Shown: positions 51,100 through 63,372, counted from the stretch's first letter. The stretch: 64,000 nucleotides of DNA from Molossus alvarezi (GCA_037176705.1 CM073887.1:30011501-30075500), one strand, 5' to 3'. The notes: a model not told the origin generated them from the letters alone. Made by a program: numbers and translations.

Positions 51100-51690
51100 G
51101 ATTCCTGATGGCAAAAACCAGGGTGCCCTGCGCAAAACTCTCGATGGCGATGGGGCGTCGTGTGCAGAAAGGACCATGCACGAAGGGGCTGGGTGCAACC
51201 TAAGAGTAACGACCATGCCTAAAGGAATTTAGCCACCCCACCCCACAGCCTGTCAGTACGGAAGCCTCCTTCCCCACTGAGAAGGTACTGTTACAGCATG
51301 AGGCCACCCTTCTCCATTACTTGAACAAAGAATAAAGTTTCACCCTGGCTGGATTGGCTCAGCGGTTAGAGCGTCGGCCTGCGGTCTGGAGAGACCCGGG
51401 TTCGGTTCCCGCTAAGGGCGTGTATCTTGGTTGCAGTTTGTCCCCGGCCCTGGTCGGTCGTGCGGGTGGCAGCCACTCGATGTGTCCCTTTCACGCTGAT
51501 GTTTCTCTCTCTCTCTTCCTCCCTCTCCCTCCCACACTATCTGAACAAAGAATGGAAGAGTGTCCTCCGGTAAGGATAAAAAAAAAAAAGAAAGAATAAA
51601 GTTTCTATTTCTGCTTTACTCAACTCAATCTCATTCTATTGGCTTGAAGAGCACTGGGCAGAAGGACCTTGATTTGGGTTCCTGTCCTTG
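51100..51690 (+). mobile_element. LTR-like 3' region, interrupted by a Ves
   Basis: cttctccattacttgaacaaagaataaag (AATAAA at 51331) continues after the Ves into ctgctttactcaactc and gggcagaaggacc, ending near tttgggttc. It pairs with a similar segment at 52490-52612, at roughly 80 percent identity by eye over about 115 bases. The AATAAA followed by a short conserved 3' segment suggests R-U5 of a retroviral LTR. The 5' boundary is a guess. Confidence 0.42.
51341..51590 (+). mobile_element. Young Ves SINE inside the LTR-like sequence
   Basis: Intact A- and B-box text (ggctcagcggttagagcg, gggttcggttccc), CpG-rich. A perfect 14-base duplication, aaagaataaagttt, at 51327-51340 and 51591-51604 includes the host AATAAA, so that signal now occurs on both sides. 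Confidence 0.97.
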
Positions 51691-52379
51691 AAGTGTCCAT
51701 AACAAAACTAGTCCCATTACTGAAGAATGTCAAATACATCTTTGAAAAAAGGTCTTGATACTGTTCTAGGTGATATTGAAGATGCATTTAAACAAGAAGT
51801 TTCCTGCTCAACAAAGTTGATAGTTTATATAGAAAGAGTACATTCATAAGATACTTTTTTATTTTTTTTAAATGGAGAGCAAAGGAGAGACACAAAGTGT
51901 TCAAGAAAATGTGGTGGGTAGCTTCTCTCGGCTCTACCACCCCTTATATTCCCAGCTGCCTGTGCCCAGAGATGATGACTCATATGGACGGAATCAGTGG
52001 GACCCTAGTCCTCTGTATTCACCGTGAGGAGCCAGAATACCATACAGAAGACAAAAGTAGTGAGGCTATGATTTCCCTGGCTCCTATCTACGGTATCACC
52101 ACGGGATTGTCACATGGCTACCATCTAGGAGACCCAGATATCTAGACTACGTTGCAAGCTCTGCTTGCTTAGAGGAACTTAGATGGGCTGCCGAGATTAA
52201 CACAGCACCTGCAGACAGCTCACGCACAGAAACACCAAACTCCGGATCGCTCAACGGGGTGTTCAGAACGACTCCCCGGTACGCCCCAGTGACCTCTGAG
52301 AAGAAATGTACATCGCTAAGCACAATGAGTGCTGTGTGCAATGCAGCCTGCAGGACTGCTCTTACCCCAACTCTTCCCT
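51691..52379. other. Segment between the two LTR-like 3' regions
   Basis: Relatively GC-rich with an open frame at 51897-52145 that resembles no protein I know. No gag, pol or env motif was seen. It may belong to the second LTR's U3 or be unrelated. Confidence 0.3.
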
Positions 52380-52612
52380 GAGGTTGCTGCTCTTTTTCTG
52401 AGAATTCCCCACACTCCATCCCACCTACTCAACTAGTTTTTTTTAAATCTCCCCAAACCCTAAGGAAGGGGAGAAGGTGTCTTTCCTTTTGAGCGTGAGC
52501 TCACTCTTCTCCATGACTTGATCAAAGAATAAAGTTCTGCTCTGCTTTACAGAACTGTCTGGTTCTATTGGTGGGAGCGGCAATGGGCAGAAGAACCTCA
52601 GTTTGGGGACAG
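52380..52612 (+). mobile_element. Second LTR-like 3' region
   Basis: cttctccatgacttgatcaaagaataaag (AATAAA at 52528), ctctgctttacagaactgtc, gggagcggcaatgggcagaagaacc, tttggggac. Homologous to 51310-51690 and in the same orientation. The two could be LTRs of one decayed element or two solitary LTRs. Confidence 0.42.
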
Positions 52613-52619
52613 GATGACT

Positions 52620-55228
52620 GCATTACTCTGTCAAAGGGCACAGCTTGAGTCAGAAAGACTTCCCCATTCAGCTTTTTCAGATTTTAGTCAGTGCTCCTCA
52701 CCTTGCTACATCAGGCCCTACGATGGGCTCCCTAATGACACTGGATTTGAAGTACCGCACAATCGCTTCCTGCTGTTTCTAAACTTTTCCCATGCCTTTT
52801 TCGATGGTGCAAACTTTCCTCAAAATATATAAAAAAATGTATGTTTCCTGTCAGGGTTCTGACTAATGTTGCATATGGAATTAGAAATGGCCTGTGGAAA
52901 GCAGAAACTCAAGATGGGTTCCTCTGTGATGTACCACAATTTTGTAAGCATCTGGACATTCTCATATCCCAAGACTTCTGTTCATAACTCTCTTAACATT
53001 AAAGTAATATTGACTTAGAGTACTTCTCTCGGGTAAGGTGATAACACAAGAATTTACTCGAGTATTTTAAGTGATACTTGATCTTCTTATATTTCTTTTA
53101 GCTCTAACAGACTCTATGTTATCACTTTTGCTAAATTCTTTGCCTCTAATGTTCTAAATTGCCACCAATTCAAGCAATGTTGGTAGGAGACTTGACTACA
53201 GCTTTGAAACAATGGATTGAGATGGTTACAAAACAGGGCAACACTTCACAATTCTTTAATATTAAGTAGTAAACATCCCTGTTCTTATGAACCATGAAAG
53301 TCTCACAACATTAAAATGCTAGAATATGACTGACTTAATATTTGAACCCTGGTATTAGAGTAAAATACACTGGACTTTGATACTGTAAGTAGCCATAATC
53401 ACACATGATAATATTGACCTATTTTTTGGAATGTATTATCCCTTTCCCCTAGTTTTAAAGCATGCACATTCTCTTTAAAACTTGTGTTGGAAGTATCTTT
53501 GGTACAGATTTATATTATGGGAGTTTTATACCATTGAAATCTGGAAATATAGAGCTTGAATTATTTTCATGATGTCTTCATTTTCTGATTCCAGCTTTAC
53601 ATAGCAACTTATTGCAAATAATCAGTAAGGAAATCTACATATGTTATTTAGTCATTTACTCCACACTTACTTATTGAGTATTACATCTGTAGCACTGGAT
53701 TTTTTTTACATTCAGGGAACATAACAAATAAAGGCCTCTGCTTTCTAGTAGCTGACAACCTTGGTGTAGGGAAACAAAAGAGAGACATTTACTACTAAGA
53801 AACAATTCCCCTAATGCTGTAATAATAGCCATGTAAACAAAATTCTTCCAGGGACAGAGAAGGGAAAACGATTAAAGACCTTATGAATGAATAGCACCCC
53901 GTAGATTGCATGGCACTGTCAGATGCATTGGCGTATTTAATCCACACAACAATCTATTGAGGTAGTAAATGCAGATATTATTTTGAACATTTAACAAGGG
54001 AGGAAAGTGTCCAAAGTAGCAAGGCTCCAATAGCAGAACCAGACTGACTCTCTTCTGATTCTTAATAAAGGATTTGTTTCTACTTTTATGTTCCCTATCT
54101 TAATTTATCTTTGATATCTAAATTTAAACCAGTAGAACAATAAGCTTATTACAATTTAAAAAGTTAATAAAGTCCATGAACTTTTGCTCTGTTGATATGT
54201 AACAAATAACAAAACATGACCCAAGGCAACCATCCACTCCAGGAACAGTTAGACAGCATTGGGTGCCTGGTACTGTGACAACTGTTTTGTGTCATTTCAA
54301 AGAGAAGAACAAATGAACGTGGAAAATGAAGAACAATAATGAGAAAATGGTCTGTCCTGAACAGCTTCAACATGTGCCTGCCTAAAAGCAAGAAGCTAGA
54401 TCAGATAATCTCCCAGGATCCCGTTATCTCTTCCTTCCTGGTACTTAGTCAAGCTCTCTAAGCATATTGCGCATCAGGTACAAAACTTTTTTGAGCCACT
54501 TGGGTGCTGCTTGGGCATTACATATTCACTGCAGGTGTTAATGGTCCTCTCTAAGTGTCTAATTGACTCTCAGGCAGGGACTTGAGTCCACAGAAGAACC
54601 AACTTCATGAGAATGGTTTAAACAGAGATTATGAGAATAAGTTTTAATACAAGTCTTGTGCAGTAAAATTAACTTTTAAATTGGAAGAGGGTCAAAGACA
54701 ATGCTATGATCACTATAGTGTAAAATAAAGCATAAGGTCTTTTTTTTTTTTATCTTGATCACTGATATATGCCAAATACCTCGAATTGAGATATATTACA
54801 AAGGGGTTTATGTTGAGAATTCTAGTTATTTACAAGAACTACTTTGTTGTAAGCAAGGCACATTAGGAAACATACGATTCAGTTCCAAATAAAAATAAAC
54901 TAATGAGACTATGCTGTTTTCATTTTTAAAAGTTAAAAAAAGAAGCTAATTACATACAAAAGTTTTAATGTTAGTAGTGAGGATTAAAAGTAGATAAAAT
55001 ACTTATTACAAACATTTCAGGAGGAAAGTTGATTATGAAATCTGCTCATAATCTAGTTCTGAGGGAAAAAAGTACCTTAGATAGTATAAAATACATTATA
55101 ATTTAATCTTTAAGGGAAAAATATATATCCTCTTATATATATTTGGGATTCATTATGGAAAGGGATGTAAAGAAAAAATTATTTTCCTTCTGAGTCTTAT
55201 TGCTTAGTAAGCAGAAAATGGCATTTAA
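52620..55228. other. Intergenic DNA with one MIR
   Basis: Only the MIR at 53895-54065 was recognised. Short open frames are not protein-like. Confidence 0.4.
53895..54065 (-). mobile_element. MIR SINE fragment (antisense)
   Basis: catggcactgtcagatgcattggcg, tttaatccacacaacaatctattgaggtagtaaatgcagatattatt, then gtccaaagtagcaaggctcc and gcagaaccagactgactctc follow the reverse-strand MIR order. Confidence 0.55.
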
Positions 55229-55243
55229 TAATAAACATAATCA

Positions 55244-55478
55244 GCCCTGGCCGGTGTGGCTCAGTAGTTAGAGCATCAACACCAAAGGGTTGCAGGTTCA
55301 AGGGCATGTACCTGAGTTGCAGGTTCAATTTTAGCCCTGGTTGGTGCAAGAGGCAACCAATTGCTGTATCTCTCTCACACTGATGTCTCTCTCTCTCTCT
55401 TTCCCCATTCCCCCTCCCTTCCACTCTCTCTAAAAATCAATTGAAAAAATATCCTCAGTGAGGATTAACAAAATAATA
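55244..55478 (+). mobile_element. Ves SINE
   Basis: gccctggccggtgtggctcag at the head, a partly deleted B-box region, a CT-rich body and the hairpin remnant tcctcagtgagga. Flanks taataaacataatca (before) and taataaatatagtca (after) are a target-site duplication with two differences. Confidence 0.93.
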
Positions 55479-55690
55479 ATAATAAATATAGTCAGCAAAT
55501 GATATATGATTCCTTATAGTTAGAAGACTGTATGTTCCATTAAAAAACAAACCAAAACAAAACTTCGAGCAGAGTAAGCAGATTAGAGCATTCTAGGTGC
55601 AGGTGCAGATGTGCTGGGTAATTGTGGTACAGCATAGGGCAGGCAGGATTGATTCTGCTGAGAAAATGTGATTTAACAATGTCAGAAAGG

Positions 55691-58375
55691 GACTTCCGGT
55701 CAAGAAGGCAGTGTAGGTAAATGTGGTATTGCCTCCTCCCACAACCACATCAAAATTACAACTAAACTACAACGCAATCATCATTCAGAACCACCTAACA
55801 TCAAGCTGTATGGAAGTCCTACAACTATGGAATTAGAGCAGCAGCCGCATGGAGACTGGTAGGAGGGGCGGAGGCGGATGGGCTGGTCCCACACCCACGT
55901 GTGGTGGAAGAAAATCAGGAGGATACCTCAGCTGGGAAGGTCCTCCCTGAGGACTGAGGGGTCCCCGTCCCACACCAGGCACCCAACTCAGGGTTCCAGT
56001 GCCAGGAAGAGAATCCCCATAACTTCTGGCTGGAAAAACCAGCGGGAACTGAGGCTGAGGGCAGCAGAGCCTGCTGCAGCCCCAGGCAGCTCCTCTTAAA
56101 GGACTTACTCAGACTTGCTCCCTCTAAACTCTGAGGGGAAGCAGCTTGAGGGGCACCATAAACATACAAGGAGGAACTGAGCTGCTTGGCCTCAGGATGA
56201 GGACTCAAGAGGGGACTTTTTCCTGGACAGATTGTTGGCGAAGGCTGACGTTCCTTTGGTGAGCCCTTCTCTAGGGCAGCAGACAGCCGCCATATCTGCA
56301 ACTCCAACAACCTGGCTCACACTGTTTGTCCCACCCTGGTGATTCCCTGAGGCCCTGTCCCACCCAACCTTCGGGCCCACCCAAGCTGCTTCCAAAGGTT
56401 TACCATAGGATTGGTGTGTCTTGGATCTTGCTTCAGAGTTTTCTAAAATCTCTCAAACAACCAGCATCTGGTCTCAGTGAGCCCCATACCTCTCATTAAG
56501 TGGCCCCAGGCCTGGCACAAGAAGAAGACAGTGTTGGTTCACAACTTGGCTTTTCCTGGGCACATCCAAGCCCAGCACAAGAAGAAGCCATCTGCAGATC
56601 ACTTTGTACTTATGCCAGGTGGCCCTGGATAGAACACAGGCAGTGGCTGACCTAGCCCCAGAGTCAGCACACCTACTGTGGTCAGCTTCAGACCACATCG
56701 AAACACCACCACCCAACCACCTTCACAAGTGACACACTCAATGAGTAGACTCAGTGGGCACCAGAGCCCTGATGAAGTAAGTCTTGCTCTGTGTGGTGGG
56801 CCCCTCCACAGTTGATCCTCTAAGGTAGTCAGGCCAGTGGTCAGTGGTCACAGCCAGTCCTTGCAGCTGATCAGCCCGAGTAAATCCCTCCCACTGATGT
56901 GCCAACAGCAATCAAAACTTAATTACAACAGAAGAGTGTACAGACCACATGAGGGGTGCACCTTGAGGGCCCAGCTGGGAGATCAGCGAGGCTGTACCAC
57001 TGGATCCTACAGGACACCTACAATAATAGGCCACCCCATGAAGCCTAGGAGACATAGCAGTTCTATCTAATACATAGAAACAATCAAAGGGAAGCAGCCA
57101 AAATGTAGAGACAAAGAAACATGTCCCAAATGAAAGAAAAGAACAAAACTCCAGAAAAAGAATTAAACAAAATGGAGATAAGCAATCAATCTTCAAAATG
57201 CTGGTTATAAGGTTGTTCAAGAAACTTAGTGAGACATTCAAGGAACTTAGTGAGAACATCAACAACATAAAAAAAGGACCAATCAGAAATGAAGGAGGCA
57301 CTAGTTGAAATAAAAAATAATTTACAGGCAAGCAATAGTAGAGTAGGTAAAGCCAAGAAGAAAACCATTGATTTGGAATATAAAGAAGCAAAAAACACCC
57401 AATCGGTGCAACAAAAAGAATAAAGAATCCAAAATAATGAGGATAGTGTAAGGAGCCTCTGGGACAACTTTAAGCATACCAACATTTGCATCATATGGGT
57501 GCCAGAAGGAGAAGAGAAAGAACAAGAAATTGAAAACCTATTTGAAACAATGATGACAGAAACTTCCCTAACTTGGTGAAGAAAACAGACATACAAGTCC
57601 AGGAAGCACAGAGTCCCAAACGAGATGAACCTAAAGATGTTCACACCGAGACACATTATCAACAAAATGCCAAACGTTAAATACAAAGAGAGACCTTAAA
57701 AGAAGCAGGAGAAAAGCAGTTAGTTACCTACAAAGGAGCCGCCATAAGGCTGCCAGCTGATTTCTCAAAAGAGGCCAGAAAGGAGGGGCAAGAAATATTC
57801 AAGGTGATGAAAAGCAATGACCTACAACCAAGATTACTCTATCCTGCAAAGCTATCATTTAGAATTGATGGACATATCAAGAGTTTCCCAGACAAAAAAA
57901 AGCTAAAGAAATACATCACCACCAAACTAGTATTATATGAAATATTGAAGGTCTTCTTGAAGGAGAAGAAAAACTAAAATATGAACAATAAAATGACAAT
58001 TAATACATATTTATCAACAATTGAATCCACAAACAAAATGAACAAGCAGAACAGAAACCGACTCATGTATACAGAGAAATTTTTGTTGCTTGCCAGAAGG
58101 GCGGGGGCTGGGGGATGGCTGAAAAAGATGAAGGAATTAAGAAATACAAATTGGTTGTTAGACTGATGAACCTCAAAGGGAAGGGGGGGAAGGAGGGCGG
58201 GATGAGATAAACCAAACAACTTCTATGCATATATGCACAACCAATGGACACCAACAATATTGTGAGGAAAGCAAAGGGAGGCAAGTTTGGGGTGGAGGGG
58301 GTCAATGGGGAAAATAAGTGGGGACATCTGTAAACATTCAACAATAAAGATAAGTTTAAAAAAGAAAAAGAAAAA
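55691..58375 (+). mobile_element. Half-L1 (HAL1-like) with 5' UTR, ORF1, 3' UTR, no ORF2
   Basis: It begins gacttccggtcaagaaggcag, an L1 5'-end phrase, with a 1.4 kb GC-richer 5' UTR, an ORF1 remnant at 57103-57977, and then goes straight to a G-rich 3' UTR (58100-58300) and A-rich tail. There is no endonuclease or RT sequence. This is the structure of half-L1 elements, which are thought to rely on L1 enzymes for movement. Clear target-site duplications were not found. Confidence 0.82.
57103..57977 (+). pseudogene. Half-L1 ORF1 remnant
   Basis: L1 ORF1-type chaperone. ATG 57103 is followed at once by TAG (57106-57108), and an in-frame ATG at 57121 (MSQMKEKNKT) meets TAA in the ctggttataagg segment near 57200. 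Homology continues in other frames: Glu/Lys-rich coiled-coil part, a segment coding SLWDNFK near 57460, and the C-terminal part near 57830-57930, ending at TAA 57975-57977. The element is not coding-competent. Confidence 0.8.
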
Positions 58376-58770
58376 CATTACAGCAGAAATCTATCTTAAA
58401 CACACATTATATTGCAAATAGGTTTTTAAAGAACGAAAACTGACGGTTTGAATTAGATAAAATCACACTTACTTTTATTCATCCATCACTTATATTTACT
58501 ATACTTAATATAATAAACATATTAATATATTTACTAATGGAAGAACTTGTCTAAGAAACACAGTGTGCTCCTTTGTCATTTAATCACACAGAATTGGTTT
58601 TGAGATTACAGCAAAGACAGGGCAATTTAAGAGAAGTGGGCATGTGATACATCACAGATTTCCTCAGGCCGTACATTTTCTAACTGAGGGTCAATAGAAA
58701 AAGGCACTGATGAGCAATAAGCAAATCCCTGCATAACTTAGTAACTGAGATCTGTAAGAGTGTAGTGTCC
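58376..58770. other. Intergenic DNA without recognised features
   Basis: No gene or repeat recognised. Confidence 0.4.
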
Positions 58771-58994
58771 TCCCTGGCTGGTGTGGCTCGGTGGTTGAGC
58801 ATCGACCCAGGTACCAAGGGGTCCCCGGTTCAATTCCCAGTCAGGACACATGCCCAGGTTGTGGGCTGGTCCCCAATGGGGGACATGCAGGCGGTGGCCA
58901 TTCATTGTTCTCGCTCATTGATGTTTCTATCTCTCTCACCTTCTCCCTTCCTGTCTCTCTAAAAATCAGTAAAGAAAAAAAAATTTTGAAAAAA
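58771..58994 (+). mobile_element. Ves SINE
   Basis: ccctggctggtgtggctcggtgg, B-box text cccggttcaattccc, body gacatgcaggcggtggccattc, and a tail ctctctaaaaatcagtaaag plus A-rich end. Flanks aagagtgtag and aagggtgtag are a likely duplication. Confidence 0.94.
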
Positions 58995-59275
58995 GGGTGT
59001 AGGGTATAGATGGAGGAAGAGGTGAATGTCAATCTGGATATCAATGACCTTAGAGTGTGAATAGGTAGAACAAAGAAAGCTGAGCACCTCATGTCCAGAA
59101 ATGGATCCCAGGGAGCCTGGCTTGGTTACTGACTGGGAAAGGCGGAGCCATTATGGACGGTGGGCTCACATCATTGAAAAATGTAAAAGACTGGCTGACA
59201 AGTTTAGATCAAATGCGACAGAGAAAAGGGAGTCAGATTACAGTGTATGAAGGAATGCTTAAAAAATGTGGTGTG

Positions 59276-59389
59276 CCCTGGCCAGTTTGGTTCAGCGGTT
59301 AGCGTGTCGGCCTGCAGACCAGAGAGTCCCGGGTTCGGTTCCTGCTAAGGGCACATACCTCGGTCGTGGTATGCAAAAAAAAAAAAAAA
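59276..59389 (+). mobile_element. Head-only short Ves with target-site duplication
   Basis: ccctggccagtttggttcagc, B box gggttcggttcc, then cacatacctcggtcgtggtatgc directly followed by poly-A. The 8-base duplication gtggtgtg lies at 59268-59275 and 59390-59397, showing that the short form was inserted as such. Confidence 0.92.
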
Positions 59390-59397
59390 GTGGTGTG

Positions 59398-61218
59398 TTT
59401 TCCTGGCAATTCTCTGCCGTACGGATTGAGGCAGGAATGAGAGTCCAAATGAAAAGCTATCTCTATAAATCCAGAAGGAAGAAATCTAAGCCCACTATCA
59501 GTGCTCATATCTTGGAGCCTGCAGTTTGAGAGATTGCGATTCTTAAATAAACACAGTTTTTGTCTCTCCTTCTAAGTTCACAGTATATTGTTTTCCTTTC
59601 TTATTGCCTTACCACTAACAATGTTTACTTCTCTTTGCTCCAGCTTCTATTCTCAGATTGTAAACTTCAGGGCAAAGACGATCAACTTTTCATTTCTCAC
59701 AGTGCTCGGTGTTCTGCCTCCAGTGACAAACAGAAAATACAACTGAAGGAGTAAATTAAATGAAAACCGAATTTCCGAATTTCACCTTCCTAGGCATCTT
59801 GAATCGTTACTTTCTACACATAGCACACACATACACAAGTTTATTTTAATTCAATAATTCAAAAATAATAATTTTTTATTGGATACTATCAATAACACAA
59901 AAGTTGTTTTTATTGGAAAATCTAATGCATACGCTCTGAAGAAAAGTAGCAACAGCATGAGAAGGCTCTCAAGAGGTAGAATTTCGAACTGAATTTGGAG
60001 AGTATGTGTAACTAAAACAGATGGATGAGAAGAAAAAAAAAAGTAAAGAAAATAAACACTTGCTTTCAACATGACTTGATCATGGAGGTTCATAATTTAT
60101 CATCCTTTCTGTTCAGAATACTTTGTGCATCACCAAGAGCACCAAGTTTCATCTGGGCAGATTCAAACACAGTGTGCTTTGCCACACAGAATGTGTTGCT
60201 GTTTTTACGATCTGAAAATGTACTGTGCTCCTGGAACTGCAAATGTTGTCCTATTAAAGCACTTGTCATTTGGATTTGCTAAAACAATAGCTTTTGCCAG
60301 AATCCGCTCTTTCTGGAAATGATTGCCGTTTAGGAGTTCGCACAAGCAGATTTATTAGCTTTCACACTGAATGAAAAACCGAGAGCTTGCTATGCAGATG
60401 GGCCCCAGAAGCCGTTATAGAGGATATATTTCCAACTTATATGGCAACATCCTTTACTTTTATGTTCTGTCCTCTCTCAAATTGATAAATTGAGTTTTGT
60501 TTTAAAAATACAAGAAAATGCAGCAGAATGAAGCGGGACAATTTCTTCTGTTTTTTTTTTTTTTTATAAACCCAACTCTTGGAATTTTCTTGGTTTTAAT
60601 GCATACAAGCTTTTGCTGGAGCAGAAGTTTTCATGGTAAAGTTTCTAGAAATTAGGATTCAACGGGACGGATTGAGGCAACTTGAGGAATCAATAACAAG
60701 CGAGGATAAAAGTGTTATTTAGAAGACATCCTGTCTCTGTAACTTCTCCCTCCCACTGGGGTTTTTGTTTATTTTTCTTGGAGGGTGTCGGTTGCTGTTC
60801 TTAAGGATTAAGTAAGCATAGAAAATGTTATGCCTCATGAGAGCATGCTGTTTGGTCAATTAAAATATTATTACATTTAATGAAACAAAAATGCTTTAAA
60901 TTACAGAGAAAACATTTGACATGTAGCAAGAGGGTGGGAAGAGGGAATAAGAGGAAGAGAAGAATGAAGGAGAAAGAGGAAAAGGAAAAGAGGAATTTCT
61001 GGGACCACACTAACTGATTTTCAGTATAAAAAAGAAAGGCATATTGACTCCAGAGACATGTGTGTTTCACACTGGATAAAAAGTGGAGGTATTACAGTTA
61101 TGAGTGTATCCCATTGTGAGGTCATTTATGTAAGTAGATTCCTCTGACTTTACATTTACATTTCTACAGAATAAATGAGGACTCACTATGGGATGTTTCC
61201 TCTTTATATCTCTCCTGC
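59398..61218. other. Intergenic DNA without recognised genes
   Basis: AT-rich with a T-run at 60549-60566 and a purine-rich stretch near 60930-60995. Several short open frames, none protein-like. Confidence 0.4.
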
Positions 61219-61230
61219 TCTTTTGTGTCT

Positions 61231-61447
61231 TTTTTTTTCTTTTCTTTATTGATTATAGAGAGAGACAGGAAGGGAGAGTGAGAGGGATAGAAAAATTGAT
61301 GAGAGAGAACATCGATTGGCTGCCTCCTGCATGCCCCCCACTGAGGATTTGGCCCACAACCTGGATATGTGGCTTGACGGGGAATCAAACTGACGACCTC
61401 GTGGTGCATGGGTCAATGCTCAGCCACTGAGCCACACTGGCCGGACC
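61231..61447 (-). mobile_element. Ves SINE (antisense)
   Basis: Head near ccggacc, body gcctcctgcatgccccccactg, T-rich tail side. A perfect 11-base duplication, cttttgtgtct, lies at 61220-61230 and 61448-61458. Confidence 0.96.
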
Positions 61448-61458
61448 CTTTTGTGTCT

Positions 61459-63080
61459 CAAATGCCAGTTCCAGGCAGCTCTCTTCCAAAAAGAGAGAGA
61501 AATAGAGTCCAAGACTCTCCAGGACCCCATGTGAACGGACCTAGTGCTGCAGGTCGTTTATTTCTCTGCAACATGTAATACTTTAAGAAAATTGTAGCAC
61601 CTTCAGATAACTATTTGCCATATTTTTTAGTAGAAAATATGTTTAGATTTTTGTAAAAAGCAGTGTCCTATCGCTAGAACTCAATTTCAAAGTCGAGCTT
61701 TTGTGATGTGTTTTGTCAAATCTCTGTCTCTCCACCACACTGACAGTTGATAAGAACACTTGTTCTGAACTAAATATTTAGTCCTTTGATCCTCAAAGAA
61801 GTCTCAGAGAGGCAGGATCAGCACAGAAGATGAGAAATAAAAAGCCCTCTTCAGCCTGCAGTTCTTGGATCCGTCCCACCCGTAGCTAAATGGAGAGAGT
61901 GCAACGCACCTGCAACGTGTTCACCCTGTCTGCTGGGGATGGACCCCAAGCTTCTCACGGTCCCAGACTCAGCTTCTTGTGATACTTCAGACTTCTGGTT
62001 ACTATTTTTTTTTTTCTCACCATATACCCACATGTGAATGTAATGAAGCTGTGGCCCTTGCTCCAGGAAAGGACAAATGTATGCAGGGACCTCCTGCTCT
62101 TTGAAAGTTCGTTTACACGACTTCACTTTTGTGAAAACCCTGTGTTAGTGCCTGTTTTGGCTAACTAAAAGAAATCCAAAAGAATTTTTCCTGTTATAAA
62201 AAAAGGTTAAAAGGGAAAGCACCTTCTGCGTTGTATGCCATTTCGGTTTAGGAATGATTTCACAGGAACAGTTTGTTTTGGATAGCCAGGGAAATCTTCA
62301 CCTCTAACCTAGACTTTAGTGGAAAGATACCAGGCCGAGGACTGGGTAGACCTGGTTTAGCCTTGGTTCAACCACTCTACTGAGGCATTTAGCTTCTGGA
62401 ATTCAACTTCATCGCCAATAAGGGAGAAGGATAACCAAGATACATTTGAGTGGAGTCCATAAAATACTTTAAAAAGTTAAATTAAAACCAGTTTACATGC
62501 ATAAAACTCAAGTGTTAGAGAAATCTGATACAGGAAAGATCTGGTCAATAGCATATATGTGGGGGGTGGGAGAAAAAGGGAGGGGGCTGCTCCATTTCCT
62601 ACCAAAGAACTAGACAAATGCTCTTTTCAGGATTGAGAATTTTTTGTCTAAATAAAACAAACAATACAACAACCTTACTTTATCTGCAGTCGTTTTCTAC
62701 AAGGAATATAAAGAACGTGCATGCCATTGGCATCTGTCTTCACATTTCTTCCATGGACATGCGGTAAGGGAGAAATGAGGGGCAGCGGGGTGAAGATGTT
62801 TCCTCACTTCCTTCACCCGGGCAGTTCTCCTCCCCAGAGGTGTGAAACAGTCATGCACAGGCTGTTTCCACCCAACTAACAAACCAAGTATCAGGGAGAA
62901 ATTGTCTGGTAAGTTTGTACTTCCACAGTTGTGAACAACTAGCTTGAGGAAATTTCCTACATGTATGTTTTAAGAATACGTTATTTTTTGTGCGTATTTA
63001 GTGCATATTTCTCCAGGCTATGTCAGCCTATGGTTCAGTAGGACATGGCAGCAGTGAAGTTAACTTTCATATAATTGCCA
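61459..63080. other. Intergenic DNA without recognised genes
   Basis: A MIR-like phrase in sense orientation may occur near 62320-62440 but is too diverged to call. No gene was recognised. Confidence 0.4.
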
Positions 63081-63084
63081 TGTG

Positions 63085-63250
63085 ACAATGACATTTTAAG
63101 CATTTTATAGTTATTTACTTACTGAACTCATAAACCTTGCGGTGGATTCTTTTAAAATGCCCATTTTTGAGATGAGAAAATGGAGTGTGGTGCATGGAGT
63201 TTGCGAAATTTATGCAAAATCCCAGCACTAGTAAATGGTGAAGTCCATTC
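63085..63250 (-). mobile_element. MIR SINE fragment (antisense)
   Basis: attttaagcattttatagttatttactta, cccatttttgagatgagaaaatggag, gcactagtaaatggtgaagtcc follow the reverse-strand MIR order. Confidence 0.55.
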
Positions 63251-63335
63251 TGGGAAGCGTGGTTAAGTCAGATAGTTCAGTGGAACTGATTAAAATGAAA
63301 AGATTACTAGCATTTGGAATCACCATTCCTCCACC

Positions 63336-63336
<1 letters not shown>

Positions 63337-63370
<34 letters not shown>
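63337..63370. repeat. (CA)17 microsatellite
   Basis: An uninterrupted AC run of 34 bases. Confidence 0.97.

Positions 63371-63372
<2 letters not shown>

Noticed and set aside
51354..51599. 81-codon open frame
   Set aside because: Translation of a Ves SINE. The same product type appears at 21541, 28113 and 26075.
52614..52832. 72-codon open frame after the second LTR-like region
   Set aside because: No similarity to gag, pol or env recognised; low support.
56912..57686. Long antisense open frames of 159 and 166 codons
   Set aside because: They lie opposite the half-L1 ORF1. The Lys/Glu-rich sense strand gives a stop-poor Phe/Leu/Ser-rich antisense, an artefact.
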